This document shows positions 17,324-25,841 of a stretch of DNA of 64,000 bases, in pieces. The DNA is from Actinosynnema pretiosum. GTDB lineage: Bacteria; Actinomycetota; Actinomycetes; Mycobacteriales; Pseudonocardiaceae. Where the stretch lies: contig NZ_JAMTCF010000002.1 in the NCBI RefSeq assembly GCF_024171695.1, positions 186,001 through 250,000 of the forward strand, given 5' to 3'. The notes beneath the pieces were generated by a model that searched no databases, was not told the origin of the DNA, and worked only from the letters and a program-made list of their open reading frames with translations. Position 1 is the first letter of the stretch. The number at the start of each line of letters is the position of its first letter. The position numbers and the translations under genes were made by a program.

Positions 17324-18778
17324 GCGGTGGAAGGCGACGCCCCGCGACGCCCACCGGGGGCCCTGCGCGGCCAGCCGGGACCGGAACTCCGACCAGTCCC
17401 GGCCCGCCGCGCGGGTCCAGCCCACCTCGGCCGCCGAGGCCAGTCGCGGGAAGGCCATGAACTCCAGCTCGTCCGTCGTCGTGAGCGTCTCGGTCCACAG
17501 CGGCGCCTCCACGCCCAGCACCGCCGACTCGGGCACGCCGTCGAGCAGGGTCGCCGGGTCCCAGTCGTAGCTCGCGTCCACCTCGACCGTCCCGGCCCAC
17601 TTCAGGCCCAGCTCGGTCTCCTCGGTGTACTTCATGTCCAGGTAGACCCGGTTCGCCGGGGACAGCACGAACCGCACCCCGCGCGCGGCGGCCTCGGCCA
17701 GCTCGGGACCGGGCGGGCGTTCGGTGTCCCAGTACTGCGCGACCGCCGTCGCGGGCAGGTCGGCGCGGGTGAACTCGGACCAGCCCATGGCGCGCTTGCC
17801 GTGCTCCTCGACCATCGGCAGCACCCGCGCCATGAAGGCCCGGTAGTCCTCGGGCTCGGTCGCGAACGCCTCGTCGCCGCCGATGTGCAGGTACGGGCCG
17901 GGGGTGAGCGCGGCGACCTCGCGCAGCACGTCGGCCACGAACCGGTAGGTGGTCTCGGAGGCGATGTCCAGGGTGGAGAAGCCCACCTCGATGCCGGTGT
18001 AGAGCTTGGGCGCGATGCCGTCCGGGTTCAGCTCCGGGTACGAGGAGAGCGCGGCGGCGGTGTGGCCGGGCAGGTCGATCTCCGGCACGACGGTGACGTG
18101 CCTGCGGGCCGCGTAGGCGACGATCTCGCGGTAGTCGTCCTGGGTGTAGAAGCCGCCGGGACCGCCGCCGACCGAGCTGGTCGACCCGTGCGCGGTCAGG
18201 TTCGGCCAGCTCTCGATCTCCAGCCGCCAGCCCTGGTCGTCGCTCAGGTGCAGGTGCAGGGTGTTGACCTTGTGCGCGACGGCCAGGTCCAGGTAGCGCT
18301 TGACGTCGGCGACGCCGAAGAAGTGCCTGGCCACGTCCAGCATCACGCCCCGGTGCGGGAAGCGCGGGTGGTCGAGCACGTGCACGGCGGGCGCGGTGAA
18401 CGGACCGTCCTGCCGCTCCGGGCTCTCGACGGCGGCAGGCAGCAGCTGCCGCAGCGTCTGCACCCCGGACCACAGGCCCGCCGGGGTGTTCGCCCTGATC
18501 ACGGCGGTGTCCCCGGCGGTGTCCAGCTCGTAGCCCTCGGCGCCGACCTCGGCGGCGGCGCCCTCCAGCAGCAGCACCACGCCGGGGCCAGCCGTGCCCT
18601 CCACCACCGGGAGCGGGTAGCCGGTCGACGGGCGCAGCAGCTCCGCCAGCAGCTCGCCGACGTCACGCGCGCCGGGTGAGCCCTGCGGGACGCGGACCTC
18701 GGCGTCGGGGGCGAGGGTGAACGCCGCGCCGGGGCGCGGTTCGACCAGGACGGGCGCGGGCACGATCGTGTGCGGCAA
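17297..18778 (-). CDS. GH20 beta-N-acetylhexosaminidase
   Basis: This enzyme of about 493 residues removes terminal GlcNAc or GalNAc, for example from chitin oligomers. An N-terminal GH20b domain (about 5-130) precedes the catalytic barrel, with HLHLSDDQGWRLEIESWP and the catalytic Asp-Glu pair in YLHIGGDEAF near residue 302. No convincing signal peptide is present, so it is probably intracellular, consistent with uptake of oligosaccharides. The start is uncertain: TTG at 18778 has a GGAGAG site 5 nt upstream, and no ATG is available nearby. The 3' end overlaps the DUF779 gene. Confidence 0.9.
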   Translation of the reverse strand: MPHTIVPAPVLVEPRPGAAFTLAPDAEVRVPQGSPGARDVGELLAELLRPSTGYPLPVVEGTAGPGVVLLLEGAAAEVGAEGYELDTAGDTAVIRANTPAGLWSGVQTLRQLLPAAVESPERQDGPFTAPAVHVLDHPRFPHRGVMLDVARHFFGVADVKRYLDLAVAHKVNTLHLHLSDDQGWRLEIESWPNLTAHGSTSSVGGGPGGFYTQDDYREIVAYAARRHVTVVPEIDLPGHTAAALSSYPELNPDGIAPKLYTGIEVGFSTLDIASETTYRFVADVLREVAALTPGPYLHIGGDEAFATEPEDYRAFMARVLPMVEEHGKRAMGWSEFTRADLPATAVAQYWDTERPPGPELAEAAARGVRFVLSPANRVYLDMKYTEETELGLKWAGTVEVDASYDWDPATLLDGVPESAVLGVEAPLWTETLTTTDELEFMAFPRLASAAEVGWTRAAGRDWSEFRSRLAAQGPRWASRGVAFHRSPTVPWQG

Positions 18779-18799
18779 GGGGCTCTCCGAGGCGGTTCG

Positions 18800-18829
18800 G
18801 CGCCCCCGCGCTCGGCTCGGCGGGGGCGC
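18800..18829 (-). terminator. hairpin downstream of CYTH-CHAD gene
   Basis: GCGCCCCCGC (18800-18809) and GCGGGGGCGC (18820-18829) form a perfect 10-bp stem with a 10-nt loop, located about 60 nt after the CHAD gene stop and just before the hexosaminidase start. Confidence 0.6.
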
Positions 18830-18887
18830 GGTGCTGGCCGCCCCCACCGTGGCAAGCGCCCCCGAGAGGTGTCAAGGTCTGGACCAA

Positions 18888-20375
18888 TCAGGCGAACTTG
18901 GGCTTGCCCAGCGCCGCCCACCGGGCGGGGAACCGCTCCTCCACCAGCGCCGCCCGCCTGCTCTCCAGGCCGTGCAGCACGCCGAACGCGAACCCGTTCT
19001 CCCCGGCCGCGCCCGCCTCCGCGCCGAGCTGCCGCAGCACCGGCCGCGCCACCACGCTGTCCTGGTGGTCGCCCAGCAGCGACTGGAGCGCCTTGACCTC
19101 CTTGCGGTAGCGGCGCGCGGGCTTGCCGTGCAGCGGCTCCACCGCCTCCACCGCGTACCGCAGCCGCTTCGCGCCCTTGCGCGCCTCGTGCAGCCCGGCG
19201 TCGTCGTGCGCCCGCGCGACCTGCCCGGCCAGCTTCCGGTAGGCCTTCGCGGCCAGACCCGGCAGCTCGTCCTCGGCCCTGCCACGCGCCCGCCTGGTCA
19301 GCGGCGGGTCGGCCAGCAGCGCGTCCACCGCGTCCAGCAGCGCGAAGTAGCGCGGGCTGTCCAGCGCCTCCACCGCCGACCGCTTGGCCTGCGCCTCGCG
19401 CGGGGCGAAGTGCCTGGTCAACCGGGCCGCCACCGGGCCGGGCCGCAGCTCGGGCTCCAGCCCGTCCAGCACCAGCTCGAACCGCTCCCGCAGCACCTCC
19501 AGGTCGCGGGCCTGCCCGAGCACCCCGGCCAGCCACTTCAGCTCGCCCGCCAGGTCCGAGGTCCGATCCTTGTCCACGATCCCGCCGAACACCTTCAGCG
19601 CGCTGCGCATCCGCCGCGTCGCCACCCGCATCCCGTGCACCGCGTCCGGCTCGTCCCGGCGCACCCTCGGGTCCTGGGTCCGCAGCGCGTCCGCCTGCTC
19701 GCGCAGGTAGGCCAGCACCACGCCGCCCGCCGACTTCCGGCCGACGTCCGGACCGGTCGGCCGCGCGGGCACCCGGTCGCCGAGCAGGCGGGTCAGCTTC
19801 GCCGAGGACCGCGACCGGCGCATCCCGGCCTTCTTCAGCCGCCGCTCCACCGCGTCGAGCAGCGCGACCGTGCCCCGCTCGCCCAGCTCGACCTCGATCT
19901 CGCGCCACGACCGCGCCTCGTCGCCGTCCTCGCCGCCGGTCGCCGACACCCGGTCCTCGACCACCTCCACCAGCAGGTCGCCGCGCCCGTCCACCAGCTG
20001 CCAGCGCTGCCGCTCGGTGCTGATCAGCGCCACCGGGGCCAGTTCGCCGCCCCTGGTGTGCACCCGCACCAGCGCGCCCAGCTCCTCCGGCGGCGCGCTG
20101 TCCTCCCCGCCGGGCGGCAGCCGCAGCTCCTCGCGGGTGTCGACCCCGGCGGGCAGCTTCAGGTGCCACCCCGCGTCGTCCCCGCCGGTGCGCCTGCGCA
20201 GGGTCAGGCCCGCGCTCGCCAGCCGCAGGTCGCCGGTGTCGTAGTACACCGCCTCCAGCAGCTGCTCGTGCGGACCGGCGTTGGCGGCCACCCCCGGCAG
20301 CCCCGTCATCGCGGGCAGCCGCACCCCGTCCGGGGCCTCGTACTTGCGCTCCGTCTCCTTCACCGAGGTCGTCAT
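18888..20375 (-). CDS. CYTH and CHAD domain protein
   Basis: This 495-residue cytoplasmic protein fuses a CYTH (triphosphate tunnel) domain (about 1-200, with the ETERKYE form of the ExExK motif at the N-terminus) to a CHAD domain (about 215-490, with AVHGMRVATRRMRSALK and EARKGAKRLRYAVE). CYTH domains bind or hydrolyse triphosphates, and CHAD domains bind inorganic polyphosphate through conserved His and basic residues. The pair therefore suggests a role in polyphosphate metabolism. The ATG at 20375 fits the domain boundary, although no good ribosome site is seen. Confidence 0.9.
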   Translation of the reverse strand: MTTSVKETERKYEAPDGVRLPAMTGLPGVAANAGPHEQLLEAVYYDTGDLRLASAGLTLRRRTGGDDAGWHLKLPAGVDTREELRLPPGGEDSAPPEELGALVRVHTRGGELAPVALISTERQRWQLVDGRGDLLVEVVEDRVSATGGEDGDEARSWREIEVELGERGTVALLDAVERRLKKAGMRRSRSSAKLTRLLGDRVPARPTGPDVGRKSAGGVVLAYLREQADALRTQDPRVRRDEPDAVHGMRVATRRMRSALKVFGGIVDKDRTSDLAGELKWLAGVLGQARDLEVLRERFELVLDGLEPELRPGPVAARLTRHFAPREAQAKRSAVEALDSPRYFALLDAVDALLADPPLTRRARGRAEDELPGLAAKAYRKLAGQVARAHDDAGLHEARKGAKRLRYAVEAVEPLHGKPARRYRKEVKALQSLLGDHQDSVVARPVLRQLGAEAGAAGENGFAFGVLHGLESRRAALVEERFPARWAALGKPKFA

Positions 20376-20522
20376 GGGGAAGGCATACACCGAAATCGGG
20401 CACTTCACCCGTTCACGCTCGGTGATCATCGGTTGCCCCGCGCGGGGGTTCCGCGCAGCCGTTTGCGTGGTTGTGCCTGCTCCGCCGTGAAGAGCCCCTA
20501 TCCGTGCGGTTGGCTTGGGGGC

Positions 20523-21341
20523 ATGGCCCCCACCGAGAAGGAGCGGCTCGACGTCCTGGAACCCGTGGTCGAGAGCCTCGTGGCGACGACCACCCAGCTG
20601 ATCGCGGACCTCGGGCGGGTCAGTTCCCGCCTGCTGGTGCTGGAGCGGCGGCTGGCCGGGTTGGGCGCGGGCGCGGACGAGGATCTGGACCGGGTGGACG
20701 AGGAGATCGCCGGAACAGTCTCCGCGCTGCGCGCGGCCTGGGACGCCGAGCAGGACCTCCTGGCCGACGAGGTCCGGGCCGAGCTGCGCGGCGAGGTGGC
20801 CGAGTACGAGTCGCTGCAGGAGCGCAGGGACACCGGCCGGGCCCGGCTGGAGAAGCGGATGCAGCGCTTCGAGCGGGACGCCCTGCAGCACTCGGTGAGC
20901 CAGGCCGAGTGGCAGATCCACGCCCGCGAGGCCGACGCGACCGAGGCCTACCGCAGGCTGGAGGCCGACCGGAAGGCGGGCGAGGAGGCCTGGCGGCAGG
21001 AGGCCGTCGCGCTCGGCGACAAGGCGCGCGGCGAGATCCACGCGCAGTCCCGAGCCAGGCTGCAACGCGCGCTGGCGGCCGACGCCCGGCTGCCGGTGTG
21101 GTTCCGGGTGGGCCTCGGCGAGATCACCGCGCCTGACCCGACGCCGTGGCTGCGCGCCGCGATCGCCCTGGTGGCCTACCGCCTGGAGTACGAGGTGACC
21201 GACCCGGTGCGCCCGCTCGGCGACACCCCGTCGGCGGCCTCCGGCTCGGCCGCGTGGGTGCGGCGGGCGAGGGTGCACGGGGACCTGGTCAAGCAGTTCG
21301 AGGAGATGCGCCCCGACTCGCGCTCCTACTCGATCACCTGA
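20523..21341 (+). CDS. coiled-coil protein of unknown function
   Basis: This 272-residue soluble protein is rich in Glu, Arg and Ala and predicted to be mostly helical. A long coiled coil spans about residues 10-190 (for example LERRLAGLGAGADEDLDRVD and QEAVALGDKARGEIHAQSRA), followed by a more globular C-terminal part with PVWFRVGLGEITAPDPTPWL. I do not recognise a named family. It is divergent from the CYTH-CHAD gene with 147 bp between. The start ATG has only a weak GGGGG site. Confidence 0.65.
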   Translation: MAPTEKERLDVLEPVVESLVATTTQLIADLGRVSSRLLVLERRLAGLGAGADEDLDRVDEEIAGTVSALRAAWDAEQDLLADEVRAELRGEVAEYESLQERRDTGRARLEKRMQRFERDALQHSVSQAEWQIHAREADATEAYRRLEADRKAGEEAWRQEAVALGDKARGEIHAQSRARLQRALAADARLPVWFRVGLGEITAPDPTPWLRAAIALVAYRLEYEVTDPVRPLGDTPSAASGSAAWVRRARVHGDLVKQFEEMRPDSRSYSIT

Positions 21342-21377
21342 TCCGCACGGCTCGACCCGGCAGGCCCAGGACCGGCC

Positions 21378-21749
21378 TCACCCCGCGCGTTCGGCGAGCA
21401 CGACGAACTCGCGGCCCGGCCGGTCCGGGGCCTGCCGCACGTCCAGGACGGGGTCCACGCCCAGCGCGGGCGCGTCGGCGGCCCCGCCGAGCAGCCAGCG
21501 GACCCGGTCGGCGCCCGCCTTGCCGCGTGCGACGTCCAGCGACGCCCCCGCCGGGTCCAGCCCGACCACCTCGATCCCGGCGCCCGCCAGCCGCACGGCC
21601 GGCGACCCCGTGCCGCAGCCGACGTCGAGCACCCGGCGGGCGCCCGGCTCGGCGACCAGGGCGGTGTAGGCGTCCAGGTCGACCCGGTCGCCGTCGAACA
21701 CGCCGTGGAGCGCGGCCAACCTCGGGTCCGCGAAGATCGCATCCGGCAC
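21378..21749 (-). pseudogene. class I methyltransferase with large in-frame internal deletion
   Basis: The 123-residue frame starts as a normal Pseudonocardiaceae methyltransferase: MPDAIFADPRLAALHGVFDG, motif I VLDVGCGTGSPAV, and DPAGASLDVARGKAGADRVR. After residue about 98 it jumps to VRQAPDRPGREFVVLAERAG, which corresponds to the extreme C-terminus of the full-length family (about 230-250 residues). Roughly 110-130 residues, including motif IV and the substrate region, are missing without a frameshift. It retains a leaderless promoter (TACGGT 6 nt upstream of GTG). It could be a recent pseudogene or a truncated SAM-binding protein. Confidence 0.65.
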
Positions 21750-21864
21750 CGGGCGACCGTAGCGCCGCGTCCTGAGCGGGCTCGACCGCTTTCCGCCTGA
21801 CCGCTTCCGCCCGACCGGTTCCCGCCCCGCCCCGTCTGGCCCCGTCCGGTCCCGGAAGCGCGAA

Positions 21865-21886
21865 CGCCCCCTGCGCCACGGGGGCG
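21865..21886 (-). terminator. hairpin downstream of HNH lipoprotein gene
   Basis: CGCCCCC (21865-21871) pairs with GGGGGCG (21880-21886) about 30 nt after the HNH gene stop. Confidence 0.45.
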
Positions 21887-21915
21887 AGGGGGCGTCAGCG
21901 AGGTCGGTCAGGTCG

Positions 21916-22563
21916 TCAGCACCCGGCGAGCGTGCTCGCCAGCGCGTCGTGCTCGGCCTGGTCGACGGTCAGCGCGTACTGCGCCTTCACCTGGATCCAG
22001 TGCGCGACGTACGTGCACGCGTAGTCCGCCTTCGGCGGCATCCACTTGGCCGGGTCCTGGTCGCCCTTGGCGCGGTTGGTCTTCGCGGTCACCGCGATCA
22101 GCTGCACACCGCCCAGGTCGTTCGCGAACGCCTTGCGCTTCTCGTCGTCCCACTTGTCCGCGCCCGAGCGCCACGCCTCGGCCAGCGGCACCGTGTGGTC
22201 GATGTCCAGGTCACCGGCCTTGGTCACCTCGACGCCGTCGTAGGCGCTGACCCAGGTGCCGGTGGTGGCCTTGCACTCGTCGTCGGTCTGCACCCCGGCG
22301 CCCTGCTCGCGCAGGACGACCTCGCGGGTGTCGCACGAGTTGCCCTGGCCCGCCCAGTGCGGGAACCGGTCCCGGCTGTAGCCCGCCATCTTGCCCTCGG
22401 CGGCGATGGTCAGCCCGGCCAGCTGCTCGCCCGCCTGGCCGCTGTTCGCCGCGGGCGGCTGCTGCGGCGAGGACGATGTGGGCAGTTGGCCGTCCAGCAC
22501 GCCCTGGCAGCCCGTCAGGGCCAGGAGGAGCACCGCCACGAGAGTCGTCCGCTTGCCGCTCAT
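21916..22563 (-). CDS. HNH (DUF1524/GmrSD C-terminal type) family lipoprotein nuclease
   Basis: This 215-residue protein has a lipoprotein signal ending in LTGC (lipidated Cys at 19), a Ser/Pro/Gln-rich linker, then an HNH-type domain with DIDHTVPLAEAWRSGADKW and NDLGGVQLIAVTAKTNRAKG. This is the DUF1524 family of secreted actinobacterial nucleases, usually about 200-220 residues. The DIDHxVPL and NRAKGDQDPAKW motifs provide the metal-binding and catalytic residues. It is predicted to act on DNA at the cell surface, for nutrient scavenging or competition. An unusual nested inverted repeat lies just upstream. Confidence 0.85.
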   Translation of the reverse strand: MSGKRTTLVAVLLLALTGCQGVLDGQLPTSSSPQQPPAANSGQAGEQLAGLTIAAEGKMAGYSRDRFPHWAGQGNSCDTREVVLREQGAGVQTDDECKATTGTWVSAYDGVEVTKAGDLDIDHTVPLAEAWRSGADKWDDEKRKAFANDLGGVQLIAVTAKTNRAKGDQDPAKWMPPKADYACTYVAHWIQVKAQYALTVDQAEHDALASTLAGC

Positions 22564-22580
22564 AACACTGAATGATTACA

Positions 22581-22648
22581 CAACGGGGTCACCAAACCTC
22601 ACTTCAGCGACGGACCGTATCTCCGTCGTGGGATTGGTGACCCCGTTG
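22581..22648. repeat. nested inverted repeat, 15-bp outer and 7-bp inner arms
   Basis: CAACGGGGTCACCAA (22581-22595) and TTGGTGACCCCGTTG (22634-22648) are perfect inverted copies. Inside them CGACGGA (22608-22614) and TCCGTCG (22622-22628) form a second hairpin. The element fills the gap between the formyltransferase stop and the HNH gene start. It may be a terminator without a U-tract, an operator, or a small mobile-element footprint. Confidence 0.7.
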
Positions 22649-22655
22649 GCACGCG

Positions 22656-23606
22656 CTACTGCGGACGGCTGGTGAGGTAGCCGCCCATGTGGGTGAAGTA
22701 CTCGGTGGCGCCCAGCTCGACGCCCTCGTCGGTGCGGACCCGCTTCACCAGCAGCGCCCGACCGCGCCCGCGCCTGGCCTCGGGGCCCGCGACGATCGCG
22801 ACGCCGTCGCCCTCGCGGTAGAAGATCCGGCCCGGCGTGCCGCCGTAGTTCTCCCGCGACACCTCGGCCTCCACGATCTCCAGCCTGCGGCCCCGGTGGA
22901 ACGCGTAGGCGCTCGGGTAGGGCGCGCACTGCGCCCGCACCAGGCGGTCCAGCTCCTCGGCGGTCCAGGTCCAGTCGATCCGCAGGTCCTCGTCGGAGCG
23001 CTTGTGGAAGAAGCTCGCCTTCGAGCGGTCCTGCTTGGTGAACTCGGTGCGCCCGGACGCCAGCTCGGCCAGCCCGTCCACGGTGATCGGCCCGAACAGC
23101 GCCAGGGTCTTGTGGAACAGGTCGGCGGTGGTGTCGCGCGGCCCGACCGGCACGGCGCGCTGGAGCACGACGTCCCCGGCGTCGAGGGTGTCGTCCATCA
23201 TGTGCGCGGTGACGCCGACCTCCTTCTCGTCGTTGATCAGCGCCCAGATCAGCGGCGAGAACCCGGCGTAGGAGGGGAGCAGCGAGTCGTGCACGTTCAG
23301 CGTCCCCCGCTTGGGGAGGTTGAACACCGTCGGGGGAATCCAGGTGCGCCAGTTCGTCGCCACGATGACGTCCGGGTCGACCTCCTCGAGGCGGGTCAGC
23401 AGCTCCTCGTCGTCCGGCCGCTCGCGGATCAGCACCTCGATGCCGTGCTCCTCGGCGAGATCGGCGACCGAGTCGCTCCAGATCCGCTCGTAGGCGTGGT
23501 CGCTCTTCGGGTGGGTGACGACGAGCGCCACCTCGTGCTCGGAGTCCAGGAGCGCCTGGAGCGTGCGGTGCCCCCAGGTCTGGTAGCCGAACATGACGAC
23601 CCGCAT
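22656..23606 (-). CDS. methionyl-tRNA formyltransferase-like enzyme, probable siderophore N-formyltransferase
   Basis: This 316-residue protein transfers a formyl group from N10-formyl-THF. The N-terminal formyl-transfer domain (about 1-190) has the catalytic N-H-D set in NVHDSLLPSYAG and DTLDAGDVV, and a C-terminal Fmt-like domain begins near 200. Housekeeping Fmt normally starts with VFAGT-type sequence and sits with def; this one starts MRVVMFGYQTWGHRTL and resembles the N5-hydroxyornithine formyltransferases of hydroxamate siderophores (CchA, Rft). A DtxR/IdeR-type iron box immediately upstream supports this. No NRPS or monooxygenase is nearby. A GAGGAGG site precedes the ATG. Confidence 0.8.
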   Translation of the reverse strand: MRVVMFGYQTWGHRTLQALLDSEHEVALVVTHPKSDHAYERIWSDSVADLAEEHGIEVLIRERPDDEELLTRLEEVDPDVIVATNWRTWIPPTVFNLPKRGTLNVHDSLLPSYAGFSPLIWALINDEKEVGVTAHMMDDTLDAGDVVLQRAVPVGPRDTTADLFHKTLALFGPITVDGLAELASGRTEFTKQDRSKASFFHKRSDEDLRIDWTWTAEELDRLVRAQCAPYPSAYAFHRGRRLEIVEAEVSRENYGGTPGRIFYREGDGVAIVAGPEARRGRGRALLVKRVRTDEGVELGATEYFTHMGGYLTSRPQ

Positions 23607-23620
23607 GAACTCCTCCTCGG

Positions 23621-23639
23621 AATGGCAAGGCTAACCTAA
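23621..23639. promoter_or_regulatory. DtxR/IdeR-type iron box
   Basis: AATGGCAAGGCTAACCTAA matches the 19-bp consensus TWAGGTWAGSCTWACCTWA at 15 positions, with a perfect right half. It ends 15 nt from the formyltransferase start, directly next to its ribosome site, and about 44 nt from the divergent amidohydrolase start. Iron-bound repressor here would block the formyltransferase and possibly both genes. Confidence 0.75.
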
Positions 23640-23682
23640 GTTATCCAACCCTAACGGAGCTCGTCGTGATTACTCTGCGCGT

Positions 23683-25260
23683 GTGATCCTTGACGTGAAG
23701 TTGGTGCGCGGACGGGTCGTGACGCTGGACCCCGCCGGGACCGGGTCGGACGTGGTCGGGGTGTGGCGCGGTCGCGTCGTCGGGGTGGGGGACCAGGTCC
23801 GCGACCTGCCCGCCCGGCGCGTGGTGGACCTGGACGGCGCGGTGGTGCTGCCCGGTTTCGTGGACGCCCACACCCACCTGGCGTGGACCGGCCGGGCGGC
23901 CCGGATGCCGGACGTTTCGGGTTGCCGCACGGTCGCCGAGGTCGTGGCGCTGCTGGCGGCCCACCGGACCGAGGCCGGACTGGAGGCGGCGGGCTACGAC
24001 CACCGCCTCCTGGACCGCCCGCTCACCGCGCGCGACCTGGACGCGGTGGGCGGGCGCGTCTACCTGCAGGACGTGTCCGGTCACGCCTGCGTGGTCGACT
24101 CCGGCACGCTGGCCGAGCTGCCCGAGCACGCCCTGGTCGAGGCCGAGCGCGACGCCGAGGGCGCCCTCACCGGTTTCCTGGCCGAGGGCGCCCAGAGCGC
24201 GGCCAGGTCCCTGCTCCTCCCGTATCCCCTCGACGGCGTGGTCGCCGACATCGAGGCCGGTGCCGGGCAGTGCCTGGCGGAAGGCGTCGTCCTGGCCGCC
24301 GAGGCGGGCGTGGGCGGTGGCCTGATCGGCGCCACCCCGCTGGAGGTGGCCGCCTACCAGCGCGCCGACCTCCCCATCCGAGTGCAGCTCATGGTCGCCG
24401 CGGACCAGCTGCGCGCGGCAGGCGGCCACCCGTCCGACAACGTGGACCGAGCCGTCCAACTGGGCCTGCGCACCGGCCTGGGCGGCGACCGCCTGGCCAT
24501 CGGCGCCCTGAAGGTCTTCACCGACGGCGGCATGATCGCCAGGACGGCGGCCCTGACCGAGCCCTACGAGGGCACCGCCAACACCGGCCAGCTCCAGGAC
24601 GACCCGGACCTGATGCGCGCCTGGATCCGGGACGGCCACCGAGCGGGCTGGCAACTGGCCGTGCACGCCATCGGCGACCGCGCGATCGACTTCGCCCTGG
24701 ACGCCCTGGAGCACGCGCTGACCGAGCAGCCCAGGGACGACCACCGCCACCGGATCGAGCACTGCGGCCTGGTCCGCCCCGACCAGCTGGACAGGATCGC
24801 CGCGCTGGGCGTGGTGCCGGTGGTCCAGCCGACGTTCCTCTGGGCGTACGGCGACGACTACGCCGAGATCACCGGCCCCAGAGCCCCGTGGCTGTACCGA
24901 GGCCGCTCCTTCCTGGACCGGGGCATCCCCCTGGCAGGCAGCTCGGACCGCCCGGTGGCGGACGGCAATCCACTGCGCGCCATCCAGTTCCTGGTGGAAC
25001 GCCGCTCCCGCACCGGCAGGCAGATCGGCCCGGACGAGGCGGTGACCGTGGAGCAGGCACTACGCGCGCACACGGCGGGCGCGGCGCACGCGTGCAGGCG
25101 CGACCACGACCTGGGCACGATCGAGGAGGGCAAACTGGCCGACTTCACCATCCTGCAAGACGACCCGCGCACGGTGCCCACCAGCCGCATCGCAACCATC
25201 CCACTGGCCGCGACGGTGATCGGCGGCGAGTTCGCCCACGACCCAGCAGGCCTGGCCTGA
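23683..25260 (+). CDS. YtcJ-type metal-dependent amidohydrolase
   Basis: This 525-residue cytoplasmic enzyme belongs to the amidohydrolase_3 (YtcJ/NfdA) family. It shows the metal site PGFVDAHTHLAW, a KVFTDGGMIARTA loop, LAVHAIGDRAID, HRIEHCGLV and the final aspartate in GSSDRPVADGNPL. Members hydrolyse N-formyl, N-acyl or cyclic amides, and the substrate is not predictable here. It is divergent from an iron-controlled formyltransferase; some relatives are N-substituted formamide deformylases, so a link is conceivable but unproven. The GTG start has TACTCT 6 nt upstream, so it is probably leaderless. Confidence 0.85.
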   Translation: MILDVKLVRGRVVTLDPAGTGSDVVGVWRGRVVGVGDQVRDLPARRVVDLDGAVVLPGFVDAHTHLAWTGRAARMPDVSGCRTVAEVVALLAAHRTEAGLEAAGYDHRLLDRPLTARDLDAVGGRVYLQDVSGHACVVDSGTLAELPEHALVEAERDAEGALTGFLAEGAQSAARSLLLPYPLDGVVADIEAGAGQCLAEGVVLAAEAGVGGGLIGATPLEVAAYQRADLPIRVQLMVAADQLRAAGGHPSDNVDRAVQLGLRTGLGGDRLAIGALKVFTDGGMIARTAALTEPYEGTANTGQLQDDPDLMRAWIRDGHRAGWQLAVHAIGDRAIDFALDALEHALTEQPRDDHRHRIEHCGLVRPDQLDRIAALGVVPVVQPTFLWAYGDDYAEITGPRAPWLYRGRSFLDRGIPLAGSSDRPVADGNPLRAIQFLVERRSRTGRQIGPDEAVTVEQALRAHTAGAAHACRRDHDLGTIEEGKLADFTILQDDPRTVPTSRIATIPLAATVIGGEFAHDPAGLA

Positions 25261-25270
25261 CTCCACGACA

Positions 25271-25456
25271 CCTCTTGGTCACGGCGGCCCCGCCCTGCCT
25301 GATGACACCCCCTGATCCAGGTGGCCCCGACCCGCGTGACGACACTCCCCGACCCAGGTGGCCCTGTCCTACCTGGCGGAGCCTTCCGACTCAGGCGGCC
25401 CCGTTCCGCTCGACGGAGCCACCTGCCCCAGGGGCCCTGTCCCGCCCGATGGAGCC
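25271..25456. repeat. degenerate 37-nt tandem repeat
   Basis: Five diverged units follow one another: about 25271-25309, 25310-25346, 25347-25383, 25384-25420 and 25421-25456, with a remnant after. Common elements are a CAGGTGGCCC-like core and a CGACGGAGCC-like end. The 36-39-nt period is not a multiple of three, arguing against coding repeats. It lies just after the amidohydrolase stop. Confidence 0.6.
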
Positions 25457-25841
25457 ACCTGCCCTCGGTAGGGCCGCCTCGTTGCTCGGTCCCGGCTGAG
25501 CCCGACCGCCGCAGCAGCTCGGCACTCCGTGCCAGAACGGCGCAGAACGCTGCCCCGCGCCTGCCCGCCCCTAGTCGGGCAGGCGCGGGGCAGCCGCCCA
25601 GCTCACGCCAGACGCACGAGGTCCCGCCCGGCAGGTCCGGTCAGGCGCACGAAACCCCGCCCACCCTGTCCCGCCAGCCGATCATGAGGCGCTGGCACAG
25701 CGGCGCGCCCAGCTCACGCGCTCGCCCTCCCTCCAATCCCGCTCAGCCCCAGTCCTCCTCCACCCCCGGCCCTTCCCCGCCTCCACCCCAACCGCTCACC
25801 CCTCCACGCCGCTCAGCGCCCCGTCCGCGCTCCCTTCCCTC
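25457..25841. other. gene-free C-rich stretch
   Basis: No supported gene lies here. The sequence is C-rich on the top strand, with a short imperfect duplication of a CGCACGAGGTCCCGCCC-like element near 25610-25660 and CCGCTC-rich simple sequence from 25710 to 25830. Open frames through it lack ribosome sites and have abnormal composition. Confidence 0.5.

Noticed and set aside
21916..22563. HNH lipoprotein as a toxin or restriction enzyme
   Set aside because: It has a lipoprotein signal and no immunity gene or methylase partner; secreted DUF1524 nuclease is the simpler reading.
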